Assembly: GCF_001940785.1 (NCBI RefSeq)
Contig: NZ_MSLS01000004.1
Location: forward strand, 124,001 to 188,000
DNA: 64,000 nt
Source: Bacillus sp. MRMR6
GTDB taxonomy: Bacteria; Bacillota; Bacilli; Bacillales; Cytobacillaceae
Reading direction: 5' to 3'
A program made the position numbers and the translations under genes. The notes beneath the pieces are model-generated. The model was given only the letters and a program-made list of their open reading frames with translations. It was not told where the DNA came from and made no database searches. Shown in pieces: positions 43,351 through 52,478 of this stretch (its first letter is position 1; every line of letters starts with the position of its first letter).

Positions 43351-44772
43351 GTGATTGTGAAAGAAAAGCCTGTAAAAACAACGATTATACATACAGAAAA
43401 CCCGTTTGAGATGATAAGAACAGTGTCGAATCTAGATAGATGTGGAACAGATCGTAAAGTGAAAAGAGTAATATTTATTAGATACATTGGTGTTTCTACC
43501 GATGAAAAAAGCCATCTAGACATGCTCGGGCACATGGACCAAGATTTGCGAAAGCTAAATACAGGATACTTGCGATTAGAAGGTGGTCTCTATAATGGTT
43601 TCTCTCAAAGTGAGATACAAATTGCGGAACAAAGTTGGAATGAATATCTGAAACTAGAAAGTCAAATCCCTTTTGACCACAGCCAACTTTACAAATTGAA
43701 TCTGGGCTATTTAATCAGAGAGAACACGCTAGAATGGACAAAAAAGACTCTTTTTAAAGAAATAATAAAGCTATATGATCAAAACAATGCTGCGAAAGGT
43801 TCCTCAGCAAGAAGAAACTTTGGGATTAAATTTCTCATCTGGATGAATTGTTATGTAAAAGAATTATTTGATGAGTATTTCAATTTCAATCATATACCCA
43901 AGGTTATTTATTATGGTGATATAAAAAAGCATGAGCAGTATTTACTATTGTTTTTGTCAAACATGGGTTGTGATGTACTATATATTAACCCGAAGGAAGA
44001 TATGAAAGAGATTCTCCCGCAAATCAATAATAGATCCATCCTGATTAAACAACCGTATACAACTCAGGGAATTAGTAAATGGCCTGTAATTTCGGTGCCT
44101 GCTAAAAAAGAGGTTCAAGTAACACTCAATGCTGTAGATGAGAAGCCAATAAAGAAAACATCTGCTGAGCAGAATTTTAGCAGCAGGAAAACAGAAAAGA
44201 GCTATGAGGAATTAGCTGAACTAGCCCAGTCCGTTGTATTAATAAATGTTTATAATAATCAAAAGGAATTATTAGGCAGAGGTTCGGGAGTGGTCATCAC
44301 CGAGGATGGTTTTATCTTAACCAATTTTCATGTGATTCAAAAAGGTGAAGTTTATGGCATTACCTTCGAAAATAACGAAACGGAGTATTTTACGAATAGG
44401 TTAGTGAAGTATCACCAAAATTATGATTTAGCCTTATTAAAGATTGATCAGCGAACCGAACCGCTTTTGATCAATCCACAAGAGAAACTGGTAAGGGGAC
44501 AAAAAATAGTCGCTATTGGCAGCCCCTTGGGTCTTTTTAATACCATTTCAGACGGGATTATTTCAGGTTTTAGAGACTTTGGAGACATAGAAGTACTTCA
44601 AATAACCGCACCCATTTCGGCAGGAAGCTCAGGAGGGGCATTAATTGATTTATACGGAAATCTTATTGGCATCACCACCGCAGGCTTTGACGAAGGACAG
44701 AATTTAAATTTAGCCGTGGGAACAAAATATATCAAGCTTTTCGCCGATGCGATTTTAAAAAAGATGGGGTAA
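43351..44772 (+). CDS. YceG-like domain fused to a trypsin-type (HtrA-like) protease
   Basis: A 473-residue protein without signal peptide or membrane helix. The N-terminal ~250 residues, including PKVIYYGDIKKHEQYLLLFL and GCDVLYINP, resemble the YceG family encoded in tellurite-resistance (Ter) clusters. A linker (about 255-283) joins a chymotrypsin-fold protease with the triad His327 (ILTNFHVI), Asp359 (NYDLALLKID) and Ser427 (SAGSSGGAL). No PDZ domain follows. The start is GTG 43351 after GGGAG. An intracellular protease coupled to a Ter-type module would be unusual; no other Ter genes are nearby. The protease half is certain, the YceG match is from recall. Confidence 0.78.
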   Translation: MIVKEKPVKTTIIHTENPFEMIRTVSNLDRCGTDRKVKRVIFIRYIGVSTDEKSHLDMLGHMDQDLRKLNTGYLRLEGGLYNGFSQSEIQIAEQSWNEYLKLESQIPFDHSQLYKLNLGYLIRENTLEWTKKTLFKEIIKLYDQNNAAKGSSARRNFGIKFLIWMNCYVKELFDEYFNFNHIPKVIYYGDIKKHEQYLLLFLSNMGCDVLYINPKEDMKEILPQINNRSILIKQPYTTQGISKWPVISVPAKKEVQVTLNAVDEKPIKKTSAEQNFSSRKTEKSYEELAELAQSVVLINVYNNQKELLGRGSGVVITEDGFILTNFHVIQKGEVYGITFENNETEYFTNRLVKYHQNYDLALLKIDQRTEPLLINPQEKLVRGQKIVAIGSPLGLFNTISDGIISGFRDFGDIEVLQITAPISAGSSGGALIDLYGNLIGITTAGFDEGQNLNLAVGTKYIKLFADAILKKMG

Positions 44773-44830
44773 TTCCTTTGGGGATTGCCTTTTTTTCTTT
44801 TTTGTTGACAATTTAGCCAAAACAAAATAT

Positions 44831-44853
44831 ATTATCTAATAGTATTAGATAAT
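44831..44853. promoter_or_regulatory. MarR-type operator before marR
   Basis: ATTATCTAATA and TATTAGATAAT are exact inverted repeats around one G, 16 bp before the MarR start. The core ATCTAA-N5-TTAGAT recurs before the ABC genes at 45344. Confidence 0.75.
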
Positions 44854-44869
44854 TAGAAAGGGGTTACGT

Positions 44870-45295
44870 ATGGATTACAGGCTGTTGGCGAATGAACTGT
44901 TTCAAAGCATGATTAGGGCCCCTAAAATGCCGTTCCAGAAAAAAGTAGATGACATTTCACATGGGGAAAGAAAAATATTAGGGTATCTGACATTTGGAAA
45001 AAACGGGGCTACATCAGGTGAACTTAGCGAGCATCTTGACCTAAGCACTCCTCGGGTTGCTTCCGCCCTCAATAGCTTATCAAAAAAAGGATTCATTGAA
45101 CGTAATAGGGACACTGCTGATAAACGGATTGTCATTGTAACGATTACGGAACCTGGAAGAAGCTTTATGCTCGAAGAACACGAGCAGGCAATGCGGATGA
45201 TGGAGAAAACACTTAGGAAACTTGGTGAACATGATGCAAATGAATTTGTACGAATCATTAAACGGATTACTGAAATTCATCAAGAAAGTGATTGA
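44870..45295 (+). CDS. MarR-family repressor of the ABC exporter
   Basis: A 141-residue winged-helix regulator. TSGELSEHLDLSTPRVASAL is the recognition helix region, and GFIERNRDTADKRIVIVTIT is the wing with the family's DxRxxxxxxT pattern. The ATG has an AAAGGGG site. Both this gene and the exporter genes have the ATCTAA-N5-TTAGAT operator in front, so autoregulation and control of the exporter are strongly suggested. The ligand is unknown. Confidence 0.9.
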   Translation: MDYRLLANELFQSMIRAPKMPFQKKVDDISHGERKILGYLTFGKNGATSGELSEHLDLSTPRVASALNSLSKKGFIERNRDTADKRIVIVTITEPGRSFMLEEHEQAMRMMEKTLRKLGEHDANEFVRIIKRITEIHQESD

Positions 45296-45343
45296 GTAAA
45301 TGCAGGCTATGAAAATTAGCGTCTGCATTATTTTAAAATAAGT

Positions 45344-45360
45344 ATCTAACACTATTAGAT
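45344..45360. promoter_or_regulatory. MarR-type operator before the ABC exporter
   Basis: ATCTAA-CACTA-TTAGAT repeats the arms and the five-base spacing of the operator at 44831, 34 bp before the first ABC gene. Confidence 0.7.
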
Positions 45361-45393
45361 TTATAGGGTAGCTTCATTAGGGGGTATATTCAC

Positions 45394-47157
45394 ATGTTGA
45401 AAATTTTTAAACATCTGCAGATGAAAGAGTGGTTATTAATTGTTTGTAGTTTAATCTTCATTGTGACACAGGTTTGGCTCGACTTAAAATTGCCTGACTA
45501 TATATATGAGATTACTATGCTGGTTCAGACAGAAGGCAGTAAGATGAGTGAGGTTCTTGTTCAAGGCGGATATATGCTATTGTGTGCTGTTGGAAGTATG
45601 TTCGCGGCGATGATTGTGGGCTTTTTTGCGGCAAAGGTTGCTGCCGGTTTTTCTGTCCGTCTTCGCGGTATGGTGTTCGACAAGACCTTGTCCTTCTCGA
45701 TGCAAGAAATCAATGGCTTTTCAACTTCAAGCTTGATTACGCGCTCAACAAATGATATTACCCAAATTCAGCTGCTGATTGCAATGGGACTGCAGGCGAT
45801 TGTTAAGGCTCCCATATTAGCTGTTTGGGCGATTTTGAAGATTATGGGAAAAAGCTGGCAATGGACGGCAGCAACAGGGTTGGCGGTTGCTTTCCTTATT
45901 GTAATGCTATCGATTATCATTTTAGTGGCATTGCCAAAATTTAAAATTATACAAAACCTGACTGATAACTTGAATCGGGTTACAAGAGAAAACCTGACAG
46001 GTATACGTGTGGTCCATGCTTATAATGCAGAAGGATACCAGGAAGAAAAGTTTGAAAAGGCAAACAGCGAACTGACACAGACAAATCTATTTACTAACCG
46101 AACGATGGCGATTATGATGCCGACGATGGGTCTGATTATGTCAGGGATGACTCTCGCTATCTATTGGATTGGTGCATTTCTCATTAGCAATGCTTCGCTT
46201 CCGGCAAGATTGCCATTGTTTAGCGACATGGTTGTATTCTCTTCATATGCCATGCAGGTGATTATGGCCTTTATGATGCTATCCATGGTGTTTATTATGG
46301 TTCCTCGTGCTTCTGTTTCCGCAAAGAGGATTAATGAGGTATTAAATACCGAAGCAAAAATACTGGATGGAAATGCAAGAGAAGGGAAGAAAGGCTTTTC
46401 TGGAGCAGTAGAATTTCGGAATGTTAGTTTTAAATATCCGGATGCAACTGACTATATTCTACGAAACATAAGTTTCACTGCACACCAAGGAGAAACAGTA
46501 GCCTTTATCGGATCAACGGGGAGTGGGAAAAGCACATTGATTAACCTGATCCCGCGATTCTATGATGCCACGGAAGGTGAAATTTTAATAGACGGAATGA
46601 ATGTCAAAAATTATTCCCAGGATGCGTTACGAAATAAGCTTGGTTATGTGGCACAGAAAGCGGTCTTGTTTAGCGGTACCGTTTCTTCTAATGTTGCCTA
46701 TGGAGAAATTGCAAATGACTCTTTAGATAAGTCTGGCATCATGAAAGCAGTAGAGATTGCTCAAGGTAAGGAGTTTGTTGAAAAAATGGAAGGAGAGTAT
46801 GAGGCGAAGATTTCACAAGGCGGTACGAACCTGTCTGGTGGACAAAAACAGCGATTATCTATCGCCCGTGCCATCCACAGGCAGCCTGAAATTTACCTAT
46901 TCGACGATTCATTTTCGGCACTAGATTATAAGACAGATAGAGTCCTGCGTTCATTGCTCAAAAAGGAAATTAAGGATGCAACCACCTTAATTGTTGCACA
47001 GCGGATTGGTACGATTAAGGACGCGGACCGGATCATTGTACTGAACGATGGTGAAGTGGTTGGTATCGGCACTCATAATGAGCTATTGGTGAATTGCAGT
47101 GTTTATCAGGAAATTGCTTATTCTCAGTTATCAAAGGAGGAGCTTGAAATTGGCTAA
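45394..47157 (+). CDS. bmrC: ABC exporter half-transporter with degenerate site (BmrC/YheI-like)
   Basis: A 587-residue half-transporter: six helices, then a nucleotide-binding domain. Walker A is GSTGSGKST (373-381), the signature is NLSGGQKQR (from 479), and Walker B reads YLFDDS, with Asp505 where the catalytic Glu normally stands. That is the mark of the BmrC-type member of heterodimeric multidrug exporters. The next gene, overlapping by eight bases, has the complete Glu. Together they should form one drug or peptide exporter. The symbol follows this resemblance. Confidence 0.87.
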   Translation: MLKIFKHLQMKEWLLIVCSLIFIVTQVWLDLKLPDYIYEITMLVQTEGSKMSEVLVQGGYMLLCAVGSMFAAMIVGFFAAKVAAGFSVRLRGMVFDKTLSFSMQEINGFSTSSLITRSTNDITQIQLLIAMGLQAIVKAPILAVWAILKIMGKSWQWTAATGLAVAFLIVMLSIIILVALPKFKIIQNLTDNLNRVTRENLTGIRVVHAYNAEGYQEEKFEKANSELTQTNLFTNRTMAIMMPTMGLIMSGMTLAIYWIGAFLISNASLPARLPLFSDMVVFSSYAMQVIMAFMMLSMVFIMVPRASVSAKRINEVLNTEAKILDGNAREGKKGFSGAVEFRNVSFKYPDATDYILRNISFTAHQGETVAFIGSTGSGKSTLINLIPRFYDATEGEILIDGMNVKNYSQDALRNKLGYVAQKAVLFSGTVSSNVAYGEIANDSLDKSGIMKAVEIAQGKEFVEKMEGEYEAKISQGGTNLSGGQKQRLSIARAIHRQPEIYLFDDSFSALDYKTDRVLRSLLKKEIKDATTLIVAQRIGTIKDADRIIVLNDGEVVGIGTHNELLVNCSVYQEIAYSQLSKEELEIG

Positions 47158-49018
47158 AAACGATTTGGCAAAACGTGAACACAATCAGATGAACCCTCCT
47201 CATGGAAAAGTTGGATCGCCAGGGGGGCCTCCCACACCAGGCGGCCCTATGGCAGGACCAGGTGCAAAGGCAAAAGATTTCAACAAAACGATTAAGCAGC
47301 TTTTATCTTATTGTAAAGTTTATATACCATTCATGATTATTGCCTTGGTCCTTGCCATGGCAGGAGCAATTTTCAATATCATTGGCCCCGAGATGCTAAG
47401 CCGAATTACAGATTTAATTACAGAAGGATTAATGGCAGAGATTGACCTAGATGCTGTAGTGTGGATTGGAGCCATACTGGCCTTCCTTTATGGCTTAGGC
47501 TTTATTTTTAATTATATTCAAGGCTTTATTATGGCAACGGTCACGCAGCGGGTTTCAAAGAAATTACGAACGGATATTTCAACAAAAATCAACCGCCTGC
47601 CTTTAAAATACTTTGATTCTACTAGTACCGGGGATGTACTAAGCCGGGTTACGAATGATATTGATTTAATTGGTCAGACAATGAATCAAAGCCTAGGAAC
47701 GCTTGTTACAGCTATTACCATATTCGTTGGTTCACTCATCATGATGTTCTACACCAATTGGATTATGGCCATATCTGCTATTCTTTCAACAATTATAGGC
47801 TTTGCTTTTATGACTTTCATCATCTCCAAATCTCAGATCTATTTTGCAGAGCAGCAAAAAGAGCTTGGGAAGCTGAATGGGCATATTGAAGAAATTTATT
47901 CTGGACACCATATTGTTAAGGTTTTTAATGGTGAAAAGAAAGCAAAGGAAACCTTCCACGAAATTAACACGAGATTATATAACAGCTCTTGGAAATCACA
48001 ATTTCTCTCAGGACTTATGATGCCGTTAATGATGTTTGTGGGCAATTTTGGCTATGTGGTTGTCAGTATTGTGGGAGCGGTGCTTGCCGTGAATGGCACA
48101 ATCACCTTTGGTGTCATTGTGGCGTTTATGATTTATATTCGGCTGTTCACCCAGCCTCTTGCGCAGCTTGCCCAGGCAGCAACGAGCTTACAGTCAACAG
48201 CTGCTGCAAGTGAACGTGTATTTGAATTTCTTGCTGAAGAAGAACTTGCAAATGAGAGTGAAAAGACCACATGCCTCGAGAAGGCAAGTGGATATGTTGA
48301 ATTTAGGAATGTTCGCTTTGGCTATAGTGAAAATAAAATGGTCATCAATAATTTTTCGGTAACGGTAAAAGCTGGACAGAAGGTTGCAATTGTTGGACCT
48401 ACCGGTGCAGGGAAAACAACTCTCATTAACCTGCTCATGCGTTTTTATGAAGTAAACGGAGGGGAAATATTAATTGACGGTGTTCCAATCAACAGGCTTA
48501 CTCGCGGAAATATTCACGACCTTTTCTGTATGGTTCTGCAAGACACGTGGCTGTTTGAAGGTACTATCCGTGAAAATATTGCTTATGCTAGAAAGGGAGT
48601 AACCGACGAGGAGGTTGAAGCAGCCTGCAAAGCGGTAGGACTTCATCATTTTATTAAAACCCTGCCAAAGGGATACGACACGGTGCTCGACGATAAGGCT
48701 AATCTTTCTGCCGGACAGAAACAGCTGATCACCATTGCTCGTGCTATGGTTGTAAATGCTCCACTGCTAATTTTGGATGAGGCGACAAGTTCTGTTGATA
48801 CCCGTACAGAAGTATTGATTCAAGAGGCGATGGACCAGCTTACCGTGGGCAAGACCTCCTTTGTGATCGCCCATAGGCTCTCGACCATCAAAAATGCTGA
48901 CTTAATACTTGTCATGAAGGATGGAGACATTATCGAAAGCGGAAATCACCAAGAATTACTTGGAAAAAATGGTTTCTATGCGGAACTTTACAACAGTCAG
49001 TTTGAAAATGCATCCTAA
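47150..49018 (+). CDS. bmrD: ABC exporter half-transporter, partner subunit (BmrD/YheH-like)
   Basis: A 622-residue half-transporter. A Pro/Gly-rich cytoplasmic N-terminus (GSPGGPPTPGGPMAGPGAK) precedes six helices and the nucleotide-binding domain. Walker A is GPTGAGKTT (416-424), the signature is the divergent LSAGQKQ, and Walker B LLILDEATSS keeps the catalytic Glu. A divergent signature in this partner matches the Asp in the other, completing the one-good, one-degenerate-site design. The start TTG 47150 has AAAGGAGGAG and overlaps the upstream stop. The MarR operator at 45344 controls both. Confidence 0.87.
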   Translation: MAKNDLAKREHNQMNPPHGKVGSPGGPPTPGGPMAGPGAKAKDFNKTIKQLLSYCKVYIPFMIIALVLAMAGAIFNIIGPEMLSRITDLITEGLMAEIDLDAVVWIGAILAFLYGLGFIFNYIQGFIMATVTQRVSKKLRTDISTKINRLPLKYFDSTSTGDVLSRVTNDIDLIGQTMNQSLGTLVTAITIFVGSLIMMFYTNWIMAISAILSTIIGFAFMTFIISKSQIYFAEQQKELGKLNGHIEEIYSGHHIVKVFNGEKKAKETFHEINTRLYNSSWKSQFLSGLMMPLMMFVGNFGYVVVSIVGAVLAVNGTITFGVIVAFMIYIRLFTQPLAQLAQAATSLQSTAAASERVFEFLAEEELANESEKTTCLEKASGYVEFRNVRFGYSENKMVINNFSVTVKAGQKVAIVGPTGAGKTTLINLLMRFYEVNGGEILIDGVPINRLTRGNIHDLFCMVLQDTWLFEGTIRENIAYARKGVTDEEVEAACKAVGLHHFIKTLPKGYDTVLDDKANLSAGQKQLITIARAMVVNAPLLILDEATSSVDTRTEVLIQEAMDQLTVGKTSFVIAHRLSTIKNADLILVMKDGDIIESGNHQELLGKNGFYAELYNSQFENAS

Positions 49019-49083
49019 CCTGGAAGCGATATGCCGTGGATAAGTTGAAGTTGTTGTGATAAATGTACTAATATATAGAGGGT

Positions 49084-49119
49084 GGGTGCCTGTTACTTTT
49101 GGTGACAGGCACCCGTTTT
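49084..49119 (+). terminator. Terminator after the ABC exporter genes
   Basis: GGGTGCCTGTTAC and GTGACAGGCACCC pair with one wobble around a TTTTG loop, followed by GTTTTT. It is related in sequence to the hairpin at 34505. Confidence 0.8.
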
Positions 49120-49139
49120 TAAAAGTAGGAGGTCGACTG

Positions 49140-49655
49140 ATGGAAAATAACGATATATTAATTCGTTTGCGATATGCGCTTGAAATTAAAAATAAAGAAA
49201 TGGCAGAGATTTTTAAACTTGGCGGTGTGGAGGTAACCGTACCAGAAGTTATCCAGATTCTCACCAAATCAGATGAAGAGGAATATGATGCTGAGGATGA
49301 CGGTGACGGTAACGGGCAAATCCGGGTGAATAACGGTATGTTTGATTCCTTTTTAAATGGTTTGATTATTTATAAAAGAGGAAAACAAGAGCCCAAACCT
49401 GGCCAACCAGCTGCTCCAGAACCACCATTAAAGAAAAGCGTAAATGTTAATAATCTTTTGCTAAAGAAAGTAAAAATTGCTCTAGCACTAACAACAGAGG
49501 ACATGCTCGATCTATTTGAAAAAGCAGGCATCACCGTAACAAAAGGCGAACTTGGAGCCTTACTTCGAAAAGAAGGTCATAAAAACTACAAAGAATGCGG
49601 CGACAAATACGCCCGAAACTTTTTAAAGGGACTTGCTATTAAATATAGAGGATGA
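49140..49655 (+). CDS. DUF1456-family protein (YehS-like)
   Basis: A 171-residue soluble protein with two similar helical modules: NNDILIRLRYALEIKNKEMA and NNLLLKKVKIALALTTEDML, each followed by a FKLGGVEVT / FEKAGITVT stretch. This duplication is typical of DUF1456/YehS. An acidic linker (DEEEYDAEDDGDGNG) and a Pro-rich stretch separate them. ATG 49140 has GTAGGAGGT. Function not established. Confidence 0.88.
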   Translation: MENNDILIRLRYALEIKNKEMAEIFKLGGVEVTVPEVIQILTKSDEEEYDAEDDGDGNGQIRVNNGMFDSFLNGLIIYKRGKQEPKPGQPAAPEPPLKKSVNVNNLLLKKVKIALALTTEDMLDLFEKAGITVTKGELGALLRKEGHKNYKECGDKYARNFLKGLAIKYRG

Positions 49656-49750
49656 CTCGGATTAGATGAGGTTCGGGAAGTTCAATTGCAAGACAAACTA
49701 ACACCAATATGAGCGGACATTGTCCCGAGAAGGCCAATACAGGAGAAACG

Positions 49751-50458
49751 ATGTTACATACCTACTTAGATGAGACTATTCGCTATGAAATAAAATACAA
49801 AAACCGGACTTCTTTTGGAATCACGGTTGATAGCTATGGAAATGTGGAGGTACAGGCTCCGAAAGGAACTTCCGATAGCCAAGTCATTCAAATATTAGAG
49901 ACTAATTGGAACCTGATTCAGGCAAAAGTAAAAGAAATGACCGACAGGCTGAATGGGCCGCAGAGGAAGGCTTATGAGCATGGGGAAAGATTTCTTTACT
50001 TAGGTAGAGATTATCCTATTCAATTTTTCCAAGACGAACAGATCGAGAAGGATACTGTTGAGTTTAAGGGTGATGAATTACATATCCAGGTGAAACAGCT
50101 TGAGGATGAAAGGATAAAGCAGGCACTTAAACGATTCTATTATAAGCAATGTAAAGCCCTTGTAGAGAAGAGTATCTCTAACTATCAAAGCAGCTTCAAT
50201 ACAAAACCACGATCTATTCGCATATCAGATAGCAAAACAACATGGGGCACCTGCGATTCAAGACAACAGTTAACCTTCAATTGGAAGTTGGCGATGGCTC
50301 CTTTAGAGGTAATCAAGTACGTAGTCGTCCACGAAATGTGCCACATGGTCCATCTTAATCATGACCGCTCTTTCTGGCGCCTAGTCGGAAAAATCATGCC
50401 AGATTACAAAGAAAAAGAAAAGTGGTTAGCGGCCTCAAGCTGGAAGATGACGGTATAA
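49751..50458 (+). CDS. YgjP/WLM-type metallopeptidase
   Basis: A 235-residue zinc metallopeptidase-like protein. VVHEMCHMVHLNHDRSFW holds HExxH and the third zinc ligand His, and SKTTWGTCDSRQQLTFNW is the strand motif typical of this family (DUF45). No signal peptide, so cytoplasmic. ATG 49751 follows ACAGGAGAAA; an in-frame ATG at 49709 has no site. Family members are largely untested. The gene ends just before a palindromic repeat. Confidence 0.88.
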   Translation: MLHTYLDETIRYEIKYKNRTSFGITVDSYGNVEVQAPKGTSDSQVIQILETNWNLIQAKVKEMTDRLNGPQRKAYEHGERFLYLGRDYPIQFFQDEQIEKDTVEFKGDELHIQVKQLEDERIKQALKRFYYKQCKALVEKSISNYQSSFNTKPRSIRISDSKTTWGTCDSRQQLTFNWKLAMAPLEVIKYVVVHEMCHMVHLNHDRSFWRLVGKIMPDYKEKEKWLAASSWKMTV

Positions 50459-50465
50459 GTGCGCA

Positions 50466-50509
50466 GGGACGGTTCTCCTGCTTCCTTAAGGAAGCAGGAG
50501 AACCGTCCC
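50466..50509. repeat. Perfect 44-bp GGGACGGTTC-type palindrome
   Basis: Two uninterrupted 22-base arms starting GGGACGGTTCTCCTGCTTCC. It is the longest and most regular copy of the family in this window, seven bases after the metallopeptidase stop. Confidence 0.9.
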
Positions 50510-50581
50510 ATTGCTTTCTAAGAACAAAATTAGACATATATTTTAACTTTATATGTAAAATAAGCTTAGGATTCTTTATTA

Positions 50582-50616
50582 GGGCGGTTCTGTTGAAGAA
50601 GCAGTAGAACCGTCCC
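50582..50616. repeat. Imperfect GGGACGGTTC-type palindrome before selO
   Basis: GGGCGGTTCTGTTG and CAGTAGAACCGTCCC pair imperfectly. This decayed copy lies 72 bp after the perfect one and 27 bp before selO, whose leader it forms. Confidence 0.75.
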
Positions 50617-50642
50617 TTTGCTTCAAAGAAAAGGGGGATATG

Positions 50643-52106
50643 ATGACAAGCGGTAATCAAGCAGGATGGAATTTTGATAATAGTTATGAACGTTTACCGG
50701 GAGTGTTTTTTACTAAGCATAACCCAACTCCTGTAAGTTCGACGGAGTTGGTTATTCTTAATCGTTCTTTGGCAGCTGCTTTGGGTTTGAATGTTGAAGC
50801 ACTGCAAAGTGAAGAAGCTGTTGCTGTATTCGCTGGTAACGAGATTCCTGAGGATGCTTCTCCTCTTGCACAAGCTTATGCAGGACATCAGTTTGGTCAT
50901 CTAAATATGCTAGGGGACGGTAGGGCTATACTGCTTGGTGAGCAAATTACCCCTTCCGGTGAACGATTAGATATACAGCTCAAGGGTTCAGGAAGGACAC
51001 CATACTCCCGCGGAGGCGATGGGCGTGCTGCGCTTGGACCGATGCTGCGTGAATACATCATCAGTGAAGCCATGCATGCACTGGGTATTCCTACTACCAG
51101 AAGTTTAGCCGTGGTTACAACAGGTGAGACAATCATCCGTGAAACCGAACTGCCGGGTGCAATTCTGACTCGTGTAGCGGCTAGTCATATTAGGGTGGGA
51201 ACTTTTCAATATGCAGGAGCGAGGCCGACGGAGGAACTTCAAGCGTTAGCAGACTATACAATCAAACGCCATTACCCAGACATTGAAGCCGTTGAAAATC
51301 AATACCTGTCCTTGCTAGAAGAGGTAATTAAACGTCAAGCTATGTTAATAGCTAAATGGCAGCTGGTTGGTTTTATTCACGGTGTAATGAACACGGATAA
51401 CATGACGATTAGCGGGGAAACAATTGATTATGGTCCATGCGCCTTCATGGATCAGTACGATCCAGCAACGGTATTCAGTTCTATCGATAGAGAAGGACGA
51501 TATGCTTTCGGCAATCAGCCGAATATTGCTGTGTGGAATCTGGCTCGTTTGGCAGAAGCCCTTTTACCTTTATTGGCTGACGACCAGGAGCAGGCTGTCA
51601 CATTGGCTCAGGACAAACTCGCGGATTTTGCTGAACTATTCAAAGCCAACTGGCTAGAAGGAATGAGAGCAAAGCTTGGTATTTTTAACGAAGAGGAACA
51701 GGATGTATCGCTTATCGAGAAGCTCCTCACGATGATGAAAAACCAAGGTGCTGACTATACCAATACATTTCGTGCCCTAACGTTTAATCAGCTTGAAACG
51801 ATGGACCTATTTGGAACCACCGAATTTAAAGAATGGCATGAGATGTGGAAAGCTAGGCTAAGTAGGCAGCAGGAATCTGAGGAATCTTCTCATCAACTGA
51901 TGCGAAATAGTAATCCTGCAGTGATTCCCCGGAATCACCGGGTCGAAGAAGCGCTAGAAGCTGCAGAGAATTGTGGGGATTTTAGTGTAATGAAAAGACT
52001 TCTTGACGTGCTTGCTGACCCTTATGCACATTCAGCAGAGCAAGAAGAGTACACGAAACTGCCAGCACCATCCACTCGGCCTTACCGGACTTTTTGCGGT
52101 ACGTAG
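50643..52106 (+). CDS. selO: SelO-family protein adenylyltransferase (pseudokinase fold)
   Basis: An enzyme that transfers AMP from ATP to protein side chains (known for SelO). It has 487 residues, complete. [40 protein letters not shown] and [20 protein letters not shown] with GPCAF are the family blocks with the ATP and metal residues. The C-terminus RTFCGT has Cys where animal SelO has selenocysteine. ATG 50643 is chosen over 50640 for better spacing from AAGGGGG. Redox or stress roles are known for relatives. Confidence 0.93.
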   Translation: MTSGNQAGWNFDNSYERLPGVFFTKHNPTPVSSTELVILNRSLAAALGLNVEALQSEEAVAVFAGNEIPEDASPLAQAYAGHQFGHLNMLGDGRAILLGEQITPSGERLDIQLKGSGRTPYSRGGDGRAALGPMLREYIISEAMHALGIPTTRSLAVVTTGETIIRETELPGAILTRVAASHIRVGTFQYAGARPTEELQALADYTIKRHYPDIEAVENQYLSLLEEVIKRQAMLIAKWQLVGFIHGVMNTDNMTISGETIDYGPCAFMDQYDPATVFSSIDREGRYAFGNQPNIAVWNLARLAEALLPLLADDQEQAVTLAQDKLADFAELFKANWLEGMRAKLGIFNEEEQDVSLIEKLLTMMKNQGADYTNTFRALTFNQLETMDLFGTTEFKEWHEMWKARLSRQQESEESSHQLMRNSNPAVIPRNHRVEEALEAAENCGDFSVMKRLLDVLADPYAHSAEQEEYTKLPAPSTRPYRTFCGT

Positions 52107-52130
52107 TTTTTTGGAAGCATGACTTATCTC

Positions 52131-52170
52131 AAGAGCTTGGTTGATATTTTTTCAACCAAACTCTTTTTTT
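52131..52170 (+). terminator. Terminator after selO
   Basis: AAGAG-C-TTGGTTGA pairs with TCAACCAA-A-CTCTT around a T-rich loop and runs into TTTTTTT. The following 300 bp to the next gene are of low complexity, with short inverted repeats (CACTTAG/CTAAGTG near 52300), and I see no gene in them. Confidence 0.8.
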
Positions 52171-52478
52171 ACGCATCGATGCAAAAAATGTTACATATAA
52201 AAAGGATAAGTGACCACTGTGCTAACCTTTGATACAAAGAGGTCACATAGTGCCCATATAGGTAACTACTTCGCTAAAAATTGTAGCCAACTCGTCCACT
52301 TAGAACCTGTCTAAGTGCCCACATCACCAACTATCAAAGCCAACCTGGTCATTTATAGCCAATATAAGAAACCTCATTAAAAACTAAAGTCCAAGCTTAA
52401 AGCTATATTTTCTTCAGAGTAAATGTGAGGCACTTTTAAGTAATCTCGGTTAGAATTAAATATAAAAAGGCAGAGGGA

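Noticed and set aside
50643-52106. SelO as a selenoprotein
   Set aside because: The C-terminal position is a TGC Cys codon before GGTACGTAG; there is no in-frame TGA needing recoding and no visible SECIS element.
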